A stretch of 64,000 bases of DNA, taken from Puccinia triticina. Lineage: Eukaryota > Basidiomycota > Pucciniomycetes > Pucciniales > Pucciniaceae. The position numbers and the translations under genes were made by a program. Below, piece after piece: positions 1 through 10,248 of the stretch; the first letter of the stretch is position 1, and the number at the start of each line of letters is the position of its first letter. The stretch spans positions 6,510,001-6,574,000 of the forward strand of contig NC_070561.1 of the NCBI RefSeq assembly GCF_026914185.1. Reading direction: 5' to 3'. A model generated the notes under the pieces. It had not been told where the DNA came from. It was given only the letters and a program-made list of their open reading frames with translations, and did no database searches.

Positions 1-246
1 AGTTGGCCAATTGCCTTCTCATTTAGCAAACATGTCAACACTGAGCCACAGTATACTTGGCACGTGTCCCTGCTTGCCGGAAGTGAAGTGCGAACTCCCG
101 TTTAGGAGTCTCTGTGGAGACCCAGCGGGGCTACCCCGTTGGTGCCCTTGCGACAAGGCGTGGTTGACTCGTGAACCACTCCAATTGCCTCCAGCTCAGA
201 AATACCTGACAATCTTCGCGCCATTCACCAAGAAGCCAACCCAGCA

Positions 247-2137
247 TCAGGTTGCAAGTGGGCCAGGCTGTTGAAACTCGTGCGCTCGTGCGCTCTCTGC
301 GGCGCAACTCACACCGTGAATCATTGAATCAACCGGTATCATCAAACCTAACCTAAACTGTCCGATACTTCTGGCTCTCACGTCTCCACACGGTCGTCTC
401 TGATCATCGATCCTTAACTCAAATCTTCTTCTCAACAATATCCCCACACGTTCTTCTCTCCCTTCTCGATCGATCATCCGCACCAATTCATTGACTAAGA
501 TCAGGCAGTCTTTGTACCTCAACTACATTGTCGAATCACTTCTCCGAACTCAAGCTCCGGCGAAGCCTTAACTTGGACAGCCTTTCTGGCTTCCAACTTG
601 GTGAGAAATGCACCTCCGCATTTCTGATCTCTCGTCAACATGGCTCCTCCGATCTTCAACGCTAACTCCATCTTCCTTTTTCAGTTTCCTGTCATAGATC
701 TAGTCCTCAATTTTCCATTCTTACATTGTCAGATTTGTTCCTACAATTAGAGGGTTTGTTTCATTTCATTTCTATTTTCTCAATCCTCTCGACGACTAAT
801 CTTCTTATCAATCCCACACAGCCTATCACACTCTTCTATCGTCCACTATTCTTGTTGTCCTCTTTTGATCATCTACAATAGCCACAGGGTTTGTTTATTT
901 CATTTCTCTTTCAGTATCATTGTCACATTGCTTGTTCTTACATTTTTTGTTCCCAGTTCTGGTTCTTGGTTGTTTGAAATTTAAGTCAGGTTCTTTACGG
1001 GCCCAGGCCCGGCCTGCGCTGAAAGGCGGGCTGGGCTGGGCCGGGCCAAAATGAGCCAAAGCTCTGCCCAGCCCATGGCCCAGGAAGCAGTCTTTGGGCT
1101 GGGCTTGGGCTGGGCTCGGGCCGGCCCATGGGCTCTAAGTCAGTCTTGGGGCCGGGCCTGGGTTGGCCCATGGGCTCTGAGTAATGTAGTTACCAGTCGG
1201 GTTGGCAGGTCACCCAGCTCATGGGCATCTAAGTTTTAGATGCCCGGAGGCACTTATTTCTCTCTCTTGAGGTCACTAATATTCAAGAAACCACAATTAA
1301 ATCTTGTATGATATTTTAGATAGTACTCAGGAGCAGCACCGGGTGTTTAAGTTTAATGTATATAAAACATGACAGCAACGGTGGGCCAGCTACGCTAACC
1401 GTAGCGTTAGCGTGGCGTAGCGTAGCGGAATTCCGCTAAATTTTAGCGTAGCGTTAGCGGAATTGCGCCTTCTCTGCGCTAACACTACGCGCAAAGGGTG
1501 CGCAGCTAATTTAGCTGTTAGCGTAGCGTTAGCGCAGATGCGCACTATTGCGCTAACGCTACACACGCAGGGCGCAAAAGAGCGCGCGCTACGGTGCGCC
1601 ACAGTGCTTTTAGCTGAAAAAAAGGCCTTTTTTTCCGCTAAAACCGCTGTAGCGCAGTGTAGCATAGCGTAGTGACTGTAGCGGCGCGCTAACACTAACA
1701 AACAATTGGCGCGCTGTTAGCGCCGCTGAAACGTAGCGCAGCGTAGCGGCGCTAACAGCGCGCTAACGCTACTCAAAATGGGCGGGCGCTTTTTGCCGCT
1801 ACGCTAACGCTAAGTGGCCCTGTAGCGTAGTGTAGCGTAGTGGCCCACCCTTGATGACAGAGAAATGAAATCAGGAATCATCAGGATTTGGATTGTTTGA
1901 TGAATGATTGACGGGCTCCCCTCCAGCGCGGCCCGCGCGCACAGTGCTTTTTGGGCTGTATGGCATAATAGATCTGCTGTATATATGGGGTAAAAAGGAG
2001 GCGGGCCGCCCCGGGCCGGCTGGGGTGTCCAGGCCCGGCCCGGGAAAAGCATGGGCTTCTGCGAGCCGGGCTGATGATGTTTTTTTTTTTTTTGAATTGG
2101 AATGTCCAGGCCCGGCCCGAGCCCACCTGCAACCTGA
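247..2137. mobile_element. Non-autonomous hAT-type element, 1.9 kb
   Basis: The left end reads TCAGGTTGCAAGTGGGC; the right end, reverse complemented, reads TCAGGTTGCAGGTGGGC. Both sides are flanked by the 8-bp direct repeat ACCCAGCA (239-246 and 2138-2145). The duplication copy at 32108-32115 has a single ACCCAGCA with no insert, so it is an empty site. An 8-bp target duplication with short TIRs is typical of hAT transposons. No transposase is visible inside. The interior includes GGCC-rich low-complexity DNA (about 1000-1245 and 1985-2120) and a nested MITE. Confidence 0.85.
1376..1853. mobile_element. Nested MITE (CAACGGTGGGCC ends), 478 bp
   Basis: The termini are CAACGGTGGGCC and, reverse complemented, CAAGGGTGGGCC. 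The 7-bp direct repeat ATGACAG sits at 1369-1375 and 1854-1860. The interior is a dense run of GTAGCG/CGCTAA palindromic repeats and has no gene. It lies inside the 247-2137 element and so inserted later. A truncated relative is at 30120-30338. The same CAACGG end and 7-bp duplication occur on the autonomous hAT at 57665-61402, which makes that family the likely source of mobility (inference). Confidence 0.75.
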
Positions 2138-2614
2138 ACCCAGCAGTGATCGGGCTGCAGACACAGACCGCCGATAACACGTCTGCCTTGGCAGGCGGTC
2201 GGAAAGGACAGAAAAATGACGACCAATTTGATTCCGGTCGCCGAGCAGAGCAGTATTCACAAAGAAACTTCAAAATGTATGGGAGAAGCTGATGCACATT
2301 GCTAGTTGTTGTCTGAGTTGAATGAGTGGATGAGAGCAAGTTGGGTAACATGATTAGGGGTCAGGCGAGATAGTCTCTCTGGCAGGAATACATAACTCAA
2401 AATCGGAGCCGCAAATAAAAGTATTTGGCAATAAAAAAGCAAGGGATACGAATGGTGCATGTAGGGAAGAAAAGAACGGGATTATTTGATTGGTGGGTCC
2501 AAGAGCTATCCTGGACTTTGTGAATTCGTGTCGAGAGGATGATCCTGCCCAATTCCGAAAGACTGCTGATGCTGCTGGAGTTTTTCGATCGCGTATTTAC
2601 TTTGGATAGCTTGG

Positions 2615-3509
2615 TTAATAGTATCCCGGGTTAGGATGGTTGCCATATTGTTCCCACCTATTGGCTTCAGCGTATTGGCGGGTATCTGGACCAAAAACGT
2701 CAAGTGCGTTCACAAGATCTTGATCTACATGGATGGGGTCGGATTGTACAACCTTGTAGTTGTTCCACGAATTTTGGTAACCTTGGTCATTCGCGTAATA
2801 TTGGGGATGTGTAACCTGATAACCGCCGCTCGAGGAACTGTCCCAGTTGTTGCTTGGGTTGTAGCGATAGGGTGGGATATTATAGCTTAGAATGGGTTGA
2901 TGGTGGCCATAAGGTGGGGTATAGCCAGGAGTGTAATGAGTGCTTTGATCGTATGTACGAGGTGGGGAATTATAGGCTGGAGCGTTATGAGTGCCTGCAC
3001 CGTAGCCGGCGTATCCACCGGCACTGGGGTATCCATCATGCGCAGCTTGGCCACCGTCGTAAGAGCTTCCACCTTGCGCAACTTCTCCGCCGCGATTCGT
3101 GTTTAGATTCAGACGGTCTCGCAGCGCTTGGACCAAGTCTGGGTCCTCTGCAGAATAATCGTGTCCTCCTTCGTGTGCGGGGGAGCCATGACTCGGAGTA
3201 GGTGAAGAAGCTGCTGAGGATTCGACCTCTTCTCGAGTTTCTGTTACTTCTTCTTCAACTTGCTTGTCTTTGTTTTTCGGTTTCCTGCCCAAGCCGACCA
3301 TCTAATACCAAGGTCGCCAACGAGTGTCAGTGGTCGACGTTCTAGCGTGGCCTAGACATAAAAGAAGAACTCACATTCTTCATCCGCGACCATGCGGTCT
3401 TCTTCTTCGGTAAGTTTGCTGGGTCAAAAGGTCTGCTGTACGCCAATGCAATCGCGTCGTTTAACTTTTTGGGGAACCGTTCGAATGTCGAGACCGGTTC
3501 GCTGTACAT
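2615..3509 (-). CDS. Two-exon Gly/Tyr/Asn/Pro-rich protein, paralogue A
   Basis: Exon 1 is 3375-3509 (45 codons from ATG at 3509). The intron is 3302-3374 (73 bp, GTGAGT...TTAG). Exon 2 is 2615-3301 (228 codons plus stop). The joined frame gives 273 residues. The exon structure and frame are supported by the paralogue at 32575-33529, which has the same 73-bp intron, phase and splice sites. The N-terminal part is basic, with a Lys-rich stretch and a conserved W-S-x-M motif at the exon junction. A Glu/Ser-rich segment follows, then a low-complexity tail full of Tyr-Gly, Pro-Gly and Asn-Tyr, predicted disordered. No signal peptide, membrane segment or family domain is seen. A TATA-like box lies ~95 bp upstream. 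The function is unknown. Exon 1 differs from its paralogue far more than the surrounding non-coding DNA does. Confidence 0.6.
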
Positions 3510-3600
3510 CGGGGCCGCAGCCGATTGATGAACTACCTGCCCGAGCTTACGAAGGAAACATAATGATCAGCTTAAGTTTCGGGACAAAACGATTGGTGCG

Positions 3601-3609
3601 GTTTATATA
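3601..3609 (-). promoter_or_regulatory. TATA-like box of paralogue A
   Basis: On the minus strand this reads TATATAAAC, about 92 bp upstream of the ATG at 3509. Copy B has TATATAC-like sequence at the matching place (33621-33630). The intervening leader is nearly identical in the two copies, which supports a shared promoter. Confidence 0.45.
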
Positions 3610-4343
3610 TGAAGGTGAAGAAGGTCTAACCAGGAGGACTATAACGACAGCGAGGCGCATGGACAACATTTCTCACGAAGCGAATGATGGAAACAGAGGG
3701 AATTGGTGAGTGGCCAAGTGCGATTGTTGATGGGAGATGAGGTTGACTGGGCCAGCACTCCTTCCCCTTTTGTAATGGGCATCGAATCATAAGCGAGGCT
3801 CAAGGCAAGAAGACTGTCGAACGACTCAGGAATCCTAGGGCGTGTCGGGTTTTGCAGCGTCAGGGCGGCCCATGAGGCATCGATACTGGTTCGTATTCGG
3901 CCGAGGATTTGTACAGACAGTGAGCTTGTGAGTTCGACTTCCATTTGATAACGAAACGCACCCGTGGTGGTTCCTAATCCAGATGAAGGAAGCCGGGTGC
4001 AGCCAGCTTGCCGTGGCCGATGGACCAAACGGGCAGCGACAGGCCTTGGGGCGCGTCGCAGATGGCATAGCCTTCTTCCCCTGTCCCGCGGGTCTTTGAT
4101 ACTGGCTCTTATCCGGCTGATGGTTGATCCATACAATCGGTCTTCAGCTTCCAAATATACGGGGTTTCAAAGACCACCTCCAGGAAGTCTTCTAGGTCGG
4201 ACTTTGCAGTAAAAATCCGCCGGAAAAAAAAAAAACTCCTGGACCCTGGAGTTTGAGACCCCCCAAATGGTCAAGAGCAGGTAATTGGACCCAGGAATCA
4301 CTCCCAGGAAATGGGAGTGGTTGCGGCCGGGGTCCCGAAGTGC

Positions 4344-5250
4344 TAGGGGTGTAAATGGGTCGGGTCGACCCGCAAAGACCCGTGACCCGATGGGTTCTGG
4401 GTCGGGTTTGGGCAGCCTTTTGGCCTCCCTTTGAGAAACCGACCCGACCCGTTGAGACCCGATTAGAAAACCGGGTCGGGTTTGGGCAGGGCTTTTTCCA
4501 TTCGGGTCGGCCCATGAACCCGACTAAGACCCAATTAGGAAAGCTATGTACCTGAGGCTGTTGCTCCAGGTTGCTCCACAATCCAGAGTCCACGCTTCCG
4601 AAGTGTGACGTGCGCTTCAAGAAATACATCACAGCCATCCACGCTGTATCAACCACTGCCAAGCTTGATCTGTACCTTCAAGAACCACCGGTCGCAACTC
4701 AATCTCAAAAGTTTTCAGTTCTTGCCTGGTGGAGCACCCACCAGGGAAGATTTCCGAACCTTTCCAAGCTGGCAAAAACTGTACTGATGGTTCCGATGAC
4801 CTCGATTGCTTCGGAATCTGCCTTCTCAACCAGCGGGAGAGTGCTCAGTGACTACCGAACCAGGATGAAGCCAGAAACACTTGAGGCTCTCATATGTGGG
4901 CAAGACTGGGTCCGCAGCCACAAAGGCCTATACCCAGACCCTTTGGAAACAGATGAACTCATAGATTAAGGATTTCCATGTTTTTCTTTTTTGTCTATTT
5001 TAAAGCAATACACAAAGCTTTTCTTTTCTTTTCTTGTGCTTTTAAACTGGGCACTCATTCCTGGGATCTGCTGAGCAAAAAATGCCGGGTTGACCCGAGA
5101 CCCGACCCGGACCCAACCCAGACCCAACACCTTTTAAATTGGGTCGGGTTTGGGCAGCGTATCTGCACTTTTGTCCTGACCCAAACCGACCCAGGGTTCA
5201 CATTGGGTTGGGTTTGGGCACCATTTTCCAACCCAACGTTTACACCCCTA
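4344..5250. mobile_element. hAT deletion derivative, 0.9 kb
   Basis: The left end is TAGGGGTGTAAATGGGTCGG. The reverse complement of the right end is TAGGGGTGTAAACGTTGGG. Both ends continue into GGGTCGGGTT(T/C)GGG-type subterminal repeats. The flanks carry imperfect 10-bp direct repeats (CCCGAAGTGC / CCGGAAGTGC). Only the C-terminal part of a transposase remains between the ends, so this is an internally deleted, non-autonomous copy. The short element at 63581-63944 has similar ends. Confidence 0.75.
4571..4969 (+). pseudogene. hAT transposase C-terminal fragment
   Basis: About 130 residues resemble the C-terminal dimerisation domain of hAT transposases. There is a WW-containing motif followed by F-P-x-L-x-x-L-A, and then the M-T-S-I-A-S-E-S-A-F-S-T-S-G-R-V-L block and R-x-x-M-x-P-E-T-L-E-A-L-I. 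No in-frame ATG or BED/DDE region lies upstream within the element, so the fragment cannot encode a working transposase. The assignment to hAT is confident; the fragment is simply what the deletion left behind. Confidence 0.85.
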
Positions 5251-5801
5251 CCGGAAGTGCCATCAAGGCCCACAATTTTGCACCCATTGTGGAACCTCGA
5301 ACTTAACACAAGCGTACCCTCCTTGGGGGAGTGTAGCAACCTCCGAAGGAGGGACTTGCCTCGCTAAATTTGCATGTCTTGCCCTACAGGATCAAGACAA
5401 ATGGCAGGGAGGACCCTACGCTCCCCCATTTTTCCCAATATCTCCCTGTTTCCTCTTGATTCATCCCGCGCCCTTTGCACCATTGGAATGGCAAGCTTCT
5501 TAGCTTATTTTTGCCCACTTCAAACTCCCCCATATCCATCCCCCCTGGCAAGAAACGTCCTGTAAATGTTTTTTACATGGCAGATTTATGTGACCAATCC
5601 CTCCCTTTGAGACCGCGCGGGCTCAGGGAATTTCAAATTTTGAGCCCAAAAACGGCTGGATCACCACTCCAGAACCACTTCAGGGCAGGAGGAGTGGGCT
5701 AGTAATCATGGGGGCTAGTTGGGTAAAAAAAATGGTGAAATGGAAGCTGAGATTGCAGTCTACAAGTCTGTCTACTCAGATCTTTTTTAAACTAAAAACT
5801 A
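5251..5801. other. No gene recognised
   Basis: Only short open frames without recognisable domains. Some C-rich stretches occur. The left edge may be the target-site repeat of the hAT fragment, and the right edge is the start of the TA-flanked element. Confidence 0.5.
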
Positions 5802-7169
5802 CACAGCGGGGCAGATTGGGAAAAGCCAATGTGTCCAGAAGGCGTCCCAGCAGTCCATGCGCCATGGTGGCGTGACAGGGACCCAGAGCCATACTGGCGC
5901 CACTCCGTCATGCAACAGGACGCCACCGGGACTGTGGGCATTGGTGGCGCCCCTGGTGCGCCAATGAGATGCCATCGAACTGGGCACCAGATGGCTGCCC
6001 CAGTTAGATGCCTGCGTGACACACTGGTAGGGGAGGCGCCATCACCGGCTGTCATGGGGTCGTCCATGCCAGTTGCCTGGCTGACGCAGCAGTCCTGATG
6101 GCGCCACTGGATATGGGAGGCCCCCACTGCGTCCTGGGGTCGCCCAAGGTGCTAGAACACCTGATTGGCGCCCTGGCCAGGTGTGGGCCATTGAAGGGCC
6201 CATGTTGCAATCCAGCCAGCTTGGATTTAGTTCATATGCATATGCAATAATCATGCCACAAAAAAATGTGGTTCATAGTCAGCATGCGCAGCTATATAAA
6301 GACTGCTCTCCTTGTGCCCTGGAAAACTCCCCTCATTGATATTCAGCTGCTTGAATACCCCCATGCGTGGGGTACCATCCCAACCTCTCCCAACTCTTCC
6401 TCAACATCCTCCTGTACTAGTGATGCTTGTCCCAGTGCCCTTGCTGCCGAGATTGCAGATATGTATGTCACCTTCCCCCCATTAAGAGTCCTCCGGAAGA
6501 TCCCATCCCTATTCTATGTAGCTCCCCCTTCCCTCCCCCTCCATGTATATCCCTGCCGTGCACCTTGTTGTATCTCAGATTTCCCCTTCCTTGCTGTTTG
6601 TAGAAGTAAAAATTACATATATAAATGCAAGCATTTCAGTCAGGCGCCATTGCCCGTGAGACCCTAGCCATGCAAATTGGCAGCTCAGTGCCCGCGTCCA
6701 CTGTGTCACACCAATGCACAGATGCTACCCCAGTCAGCTTCTATGACTGCTGTCAATATCATGCCCAGATGACCTTCCGGGGACCAATCCACCTGCTAGA
6801 TTCACAGCGGCCTCAAGTCATGTCTTCATGGCAACCACAGACGCGGGAGCATGCCGTCAAAGAGCATGTCTACCTCGCATCCCCGTAGGCGCCCTGAGGC
6901 CATCCCCCAAACAGATGTCCTGAAAATCTCAGCATGGACGCCCGGGGGATATCCCGCCCTGGCACCCTGAGTTCGCCCCCCCTGTGCCTCGGTTGGGTTG
7001 GCGCCCATCTGGGCTGCCCTAGGTGCGCCACCAGAGATGGCCGCAGGGCGTGGCTGGATGGCCTCCTGGCGGCGTGTGGCAAAACGGCGCCATCAGGGCG
7101 TCCGACGACTGCAGGGCCCTGCTGGCGTCCGGTCGGCCGCCCTGCTGACATCCCACTTGCCCCGCTGTG
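5802..7169. mobile_element. TA-flanked TIR element, 1.37 kb
   Basis: The ends are CACAGCGGGGCAGATTGGG and, reverse complemented, CACAGCGGGGCAAGTGGGA. A TA dinucleotide sits immediately outside each end (5800-5801 and 7170-7171). A TA target duplication would fit Tc1/mariner-like elements, but a two-base match is weak evidence. The interior is rich in GGCGCC. An AT-richer segment at about 6235-6640 with a TATATAAAG motif may be separate captured or nested DNA. No transposase is seen. Confidence 0.6.
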
Positions 7170-9245
7170 TACATTTTTAAAAACATTTTGAAAAGAAAAT
7201 AGGTGTTTTTTTCCAGAAATTCTTGAGTCTGTGGGGCCAATGGTGTGACTTTAGACGTAAGCCTCTCCTTTGGAGGCGCTTTGCGCCTCCTTGGAGAGAC
7301 TTAGTTAAGCTCTGTGGAACCTTGCCGCACTGAGACCAAGAGTTTGCACCGTAGCCGTGCTACAACTGTTGGGCTAATTCAGATGTCACGACCTGAGTAG
7401 AGTCCATTCACCGCGTGCAAAAATATGTCATGACTAAGTTACAGGTTACACAGTCCTGTCACAAGTCACTGCGCGTGCCATGACCTGTCAGAAATGCATG
7501 ACTTCAAGTCATGTAGCTGTCATGAGAATGACAGCTCTGGGAAATCCAGTGCACAGTCACTGTGCATGTGACAGGTCAGGCAGCTTTTGTGCAGGTGCCT
7601 GGTTTCACAGGTGCTGGATGTCATGTAACACCTGCAGGACAGGGTAACCTGATCCATATTCATGTCCCACTTTTGCACCCGGTGATTGAGTCCCTGTATG
7701 ATTACAAGGCCGGGCTTAGAGCATTCCCACCGTGGGCAGTATTTTTGGGGCGCTAAAGTTTGATCTTTGAGAGTGCGCAGCCAATTTTAGTGCCCCAAAC
7801 TGCTGCGGCATACACCGCATGAGTCTCTAAAAAGTCATGAAAGGCATACATTGCCTCTGGTCCACTCCACGTCAATCATATGAAAGGCATCCACCCAGTT
7901 ATTGAGGGGAGTTCTCTTCTTGATAATTCAAACAAACCAGGTGTTCCGGTCATTGTGGATAGTATATACTCCTCTCAATAACTGGAACAAACTGGCCATC
8001 AAGGGGAGTCCCCTTGGTGATCCAAACAGACCAGTTTGTTCCGGTCATCATGAGGATGCTATTCCTCTCAATGACCGGGAGGAAACAGCCATTGAGGGGA
8101 GTATGTACTCCTCTTGATGACCAGAACAAATGGGCCATCAATGGGAGTACCTCTTGATGGCTGGTCTGCCTTGGCTATCAAGTGAGGGAGTGTATATTGT
8201 GTTTGGGGGTGTGACCAATGGGGTGAGCTGTAGTTTCATGTGACGTTTGTTCCATGAAAGGGAGTCAAGGGGGGATGGAGGAGTTGGTAGTGAGTCTCTA
8301 CACCACGCATGCAAAAAGATATTCCAAAGCCAGATTGAATCTGGCCTCAAAATATTTCCAGTCCATTCAGAACAGATGTTGCCAGGAACAAGTCACAGCA
8401 TCCGCACCTGAGATATTTCAAGAATATCTCAGAAACCACTCTGAGTGGTTTCTGAAATATTTTCCATAAATTTAGGAAATATTTTCCAGGATATTTCCCC
8501 CCAATTATTTTTAAGGCCCCGTTTGACTGCTGTGTTATCCAAGTTTATTAAAAACAGAGTTTCACAGAAATTAGGTGCGTGGTTTTGGCCTGCAAATTGT
8601 TGAAAACACACAAAAAAAAGAATGAATTTTCTAACTAAAAGTTCAAAATAAATAACCCCCAAACACCAAAGTGCCTTGGATTGACCCCTCAGCCGGTGCA
8701 CAAGCAACAGGCAAAAAGAGGCCGGCGGAACCCCCTGTGCTCAGCAAGTGCTGAGCTGGAGAGGGGCCAATAAGCAAAGGGTCTGTCAGGGCGCGTCTCT
8801 AAAGTGGCGACGCCCTGAATGGAACAGAACAAGTAGTGAGTTCCTAAAAAGGAAAACACGCTCAACTCAACCGCGGAGCGGGAGGAGAAAGCCGCGCCTC
8901 CGGTGGAGGGGCTGGTAGAGCTGAGTCGTACCTGAACCTGAGAAGGTTCGTAAAAAGAAACTCTAGCTTACCGGGTACGGTAGCGAGTGGAAAGAAACAG
9001 AAGATATGGAGAGCGGGTAACGGCGGAGGGAGTGGTGGTAGCGGAAGAGACGGCGGAAGCGGAGGCGAGGAAGGCGAGAGGAGAACGGGATTGAAGATGT
9101 AAAAGGAAGTGAGATCTAGCTAGATAAAAAGCCCCAGTCGTTTTGTATCAAACAAGGATGACGGGCGTTGTAATCTAAAAATAATCTAGTGGACCTTTCA
9201 AGGGGCGGAGGCCCCAGGTCTTTTATAGCCAAAGATGATGGCCGC
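7170..9245. other. Intergenic and repeat debris
   Basis: No gene recognised. It contains a hairpin of GCCTCTCC...GGAGAGAC type at 7261-7300, short CATGACTT/GTCATG repeats at about 7380-7560, and a 19-bp perfect palindrome around 8434-8452. A GC-rich stretch at 8700-9120 shows no coding signal. The right edge is the target site of the Ty3 element. Confidence 0.4.
7890..8180. repeat. Diverged palindromic TGACCGG-type repeats
   Basis: Imperfect units alternate ATTGAGGGGAGT-like and ACTCCTCTCAATGAC-like half-sites around (C)CGGTCAT or CTGGTCAT cores, so each unit can fold on itself. This is an older relative of the cleaner arrays at 22685-23600, 31500-31745, 49745-50380 and 51095-51915. Confidence 0.55.
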
Positions 9246-10166
9246 TGTGGAACTCCGACCGGTGCTGGGCCGTCGGCAGTTACTAGAAGGGAATGTTGCG
9301 CTGGTGCGCTGCCTTCACGGTGATCCGGGTGATGTGTGAGTCTGGGGAATCGACGATAGCGGAAATGGAAGGGGATTTTGTTTTGAGACGACGGGAGGTA
9401 GATTCCCGTTGGCGGTAGTTTATTTGTTGGGAATCTGGGAAAAGAGCCGGCGAACTGGACCGGGAACCGTGATCTTAGAGGAAAAGAATCTCGAAGAGGA
9501 TCGGCGCGGGGCTGAGAGGGGAAACTCAGAAGCTCCGCGAGTATATTGGTGAACAAAGGATCAATAAACTTTAGATTCGAGTTGATGAGATGATCTGACA
9601 AGGAAAATTTTGGTTCAGACGAATTCCCATGCCGCCCCATCTTCTGAGTTCGAGCTGAACTCAGACTCCGGGAACTGTGACATGCTGCGGACAAGTCATC
9701 ATACACCCGCGCGCACAAGCGCGCAACAACAGCAACAACCACGGAAGAGTAAGAAGCAAGAAACAACAGCAACAGGAGAAAAACCAACCCTCCGCATAAC
9801 AAAAACCTTTCCAACGCGCGCTTTTTAGAAATGGAAGAACATAAGACAGGAAAAGAAAATGAAAAGCAACCAAGCAAACACAAAAGAAAACCAAGGCCTA
9901 ATCCTGAAACGTCTTGCGGATTCCACCGCGCGCGACGCGCGCTAAATGACCTTGACGCCCATGAGCTGATGTCTTGATGGCTGAAAAGTTGAGGGTTCCA
10001 CTGCGCCATGGGCGCCACGAAAAAAGTCACCACATCTCCACCACACTTGCAGTCTGTCCCTAGACTGCTTGTCTTCCATCGGCGCACTAAAAGGAGAGAA
10101 AAGGAAAGAAAGAGGGGGAAAGGGATCCTAAAGACAAAGAGGAGAAAACCGGGTGCCAACGCAACG
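9116..10166 (-). CDS. LTR-crossing open frame, possible Pol extension
   Basis: This open frame begins at the acceptor of intron E (10166) and runs through the entire 3' LTR into flanking DNA, stopping at 9116. If intron E is spliced, the frame of Pol continues directly into it. The predicted chain has two strongly hydrophobic stretches, one Leu/Cys/Phe-rich and one Leu/Val-rich of ~25 residues, consistent with membrane segments. The rest is basic and Ser/Pro/Arg-rich. The 5' LTR carries the same open frame. No known domain is recognised. Polyadenylation inside the LTR would probably cut the message before the stop, so this may not be a functional protein. Confidence 0.3.
9246..10034 (-). repeat. 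3' LTR of the Ty3 element
   Basis: 789 bp, near-identical to 17080-17868. It is the 3' LTR because the coding genes run on the minus strand. The copy extends from TGTGGAACTCC to AGTCACCACA on the plus strand. One minus-strand frame stays open across its whole length. Confidence 0.95.
10035..10046 (-). other. Polypurine-like tract
   Basis: On the minus strand GTGTGGTGGAGA directly precedes the 3' LTR. It is purine-rich and in the right place for plus-strand priming, though short and interrupted by T. Confidence 0.45.
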
Positions 10167-10248
10167 CTCACAAGTGTGGCAAGAAGTAGGGTTTCGACGC
10201 ATAACGGTAGTAACTACCCGGGAAGTGCATACCAGGAGAGGAACTTAC
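10167..10248 (-). other. Intron cassette E (82 bp)
   Basis: GTAAGTTCCTC donor at 10248 and a TTGTGAG acceptor ending at 10167. The Pol frame reads AAG-TAA across the donor, so the stop lies inside GTAAGT. Removing the intron joins Pol in frame to the LTR-crossing frame starting at 10166. Its middle GCACTTCC motif and end are shared with cassettes A-D. Confidence 0.6.

Larger units (their letters stand above)
1..4180. repeat. Segmental duplication, copy A (interrupted)
   Basis: Bases 1-246 resemble 31862-32115, and 2138-4180 resemble 32108-34175, in the same order and orientation. By eye roughly 85-90% of bases match outside the coding exons. Between the two parts lies the 247-2137 insertion, which copy B lacks. 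The duplicated unit holds one minus-strand two-exon gene with its promoter and flanks. After ~4180 the copies diverge: copy B runs on towards the ataxin-10 homologue, copy A into a hAT fragment. Bases 1-246 hold no gene I can support. Confidence 0.85.

Noticed and set aside
1810..2351. Overlapping minus-strand frames of 129-156 codons
   Set aside because: They cross the hAT target duplication and GGCC-rich low-complexity DNA; no domain and no paralogue in copy B.
7718..7760. Possible second Harbinger-like end (TTAGAGCATTCCCACCGTGG)
   Set aside because: No partner end or TTA/TAA duplication could be found within the window.
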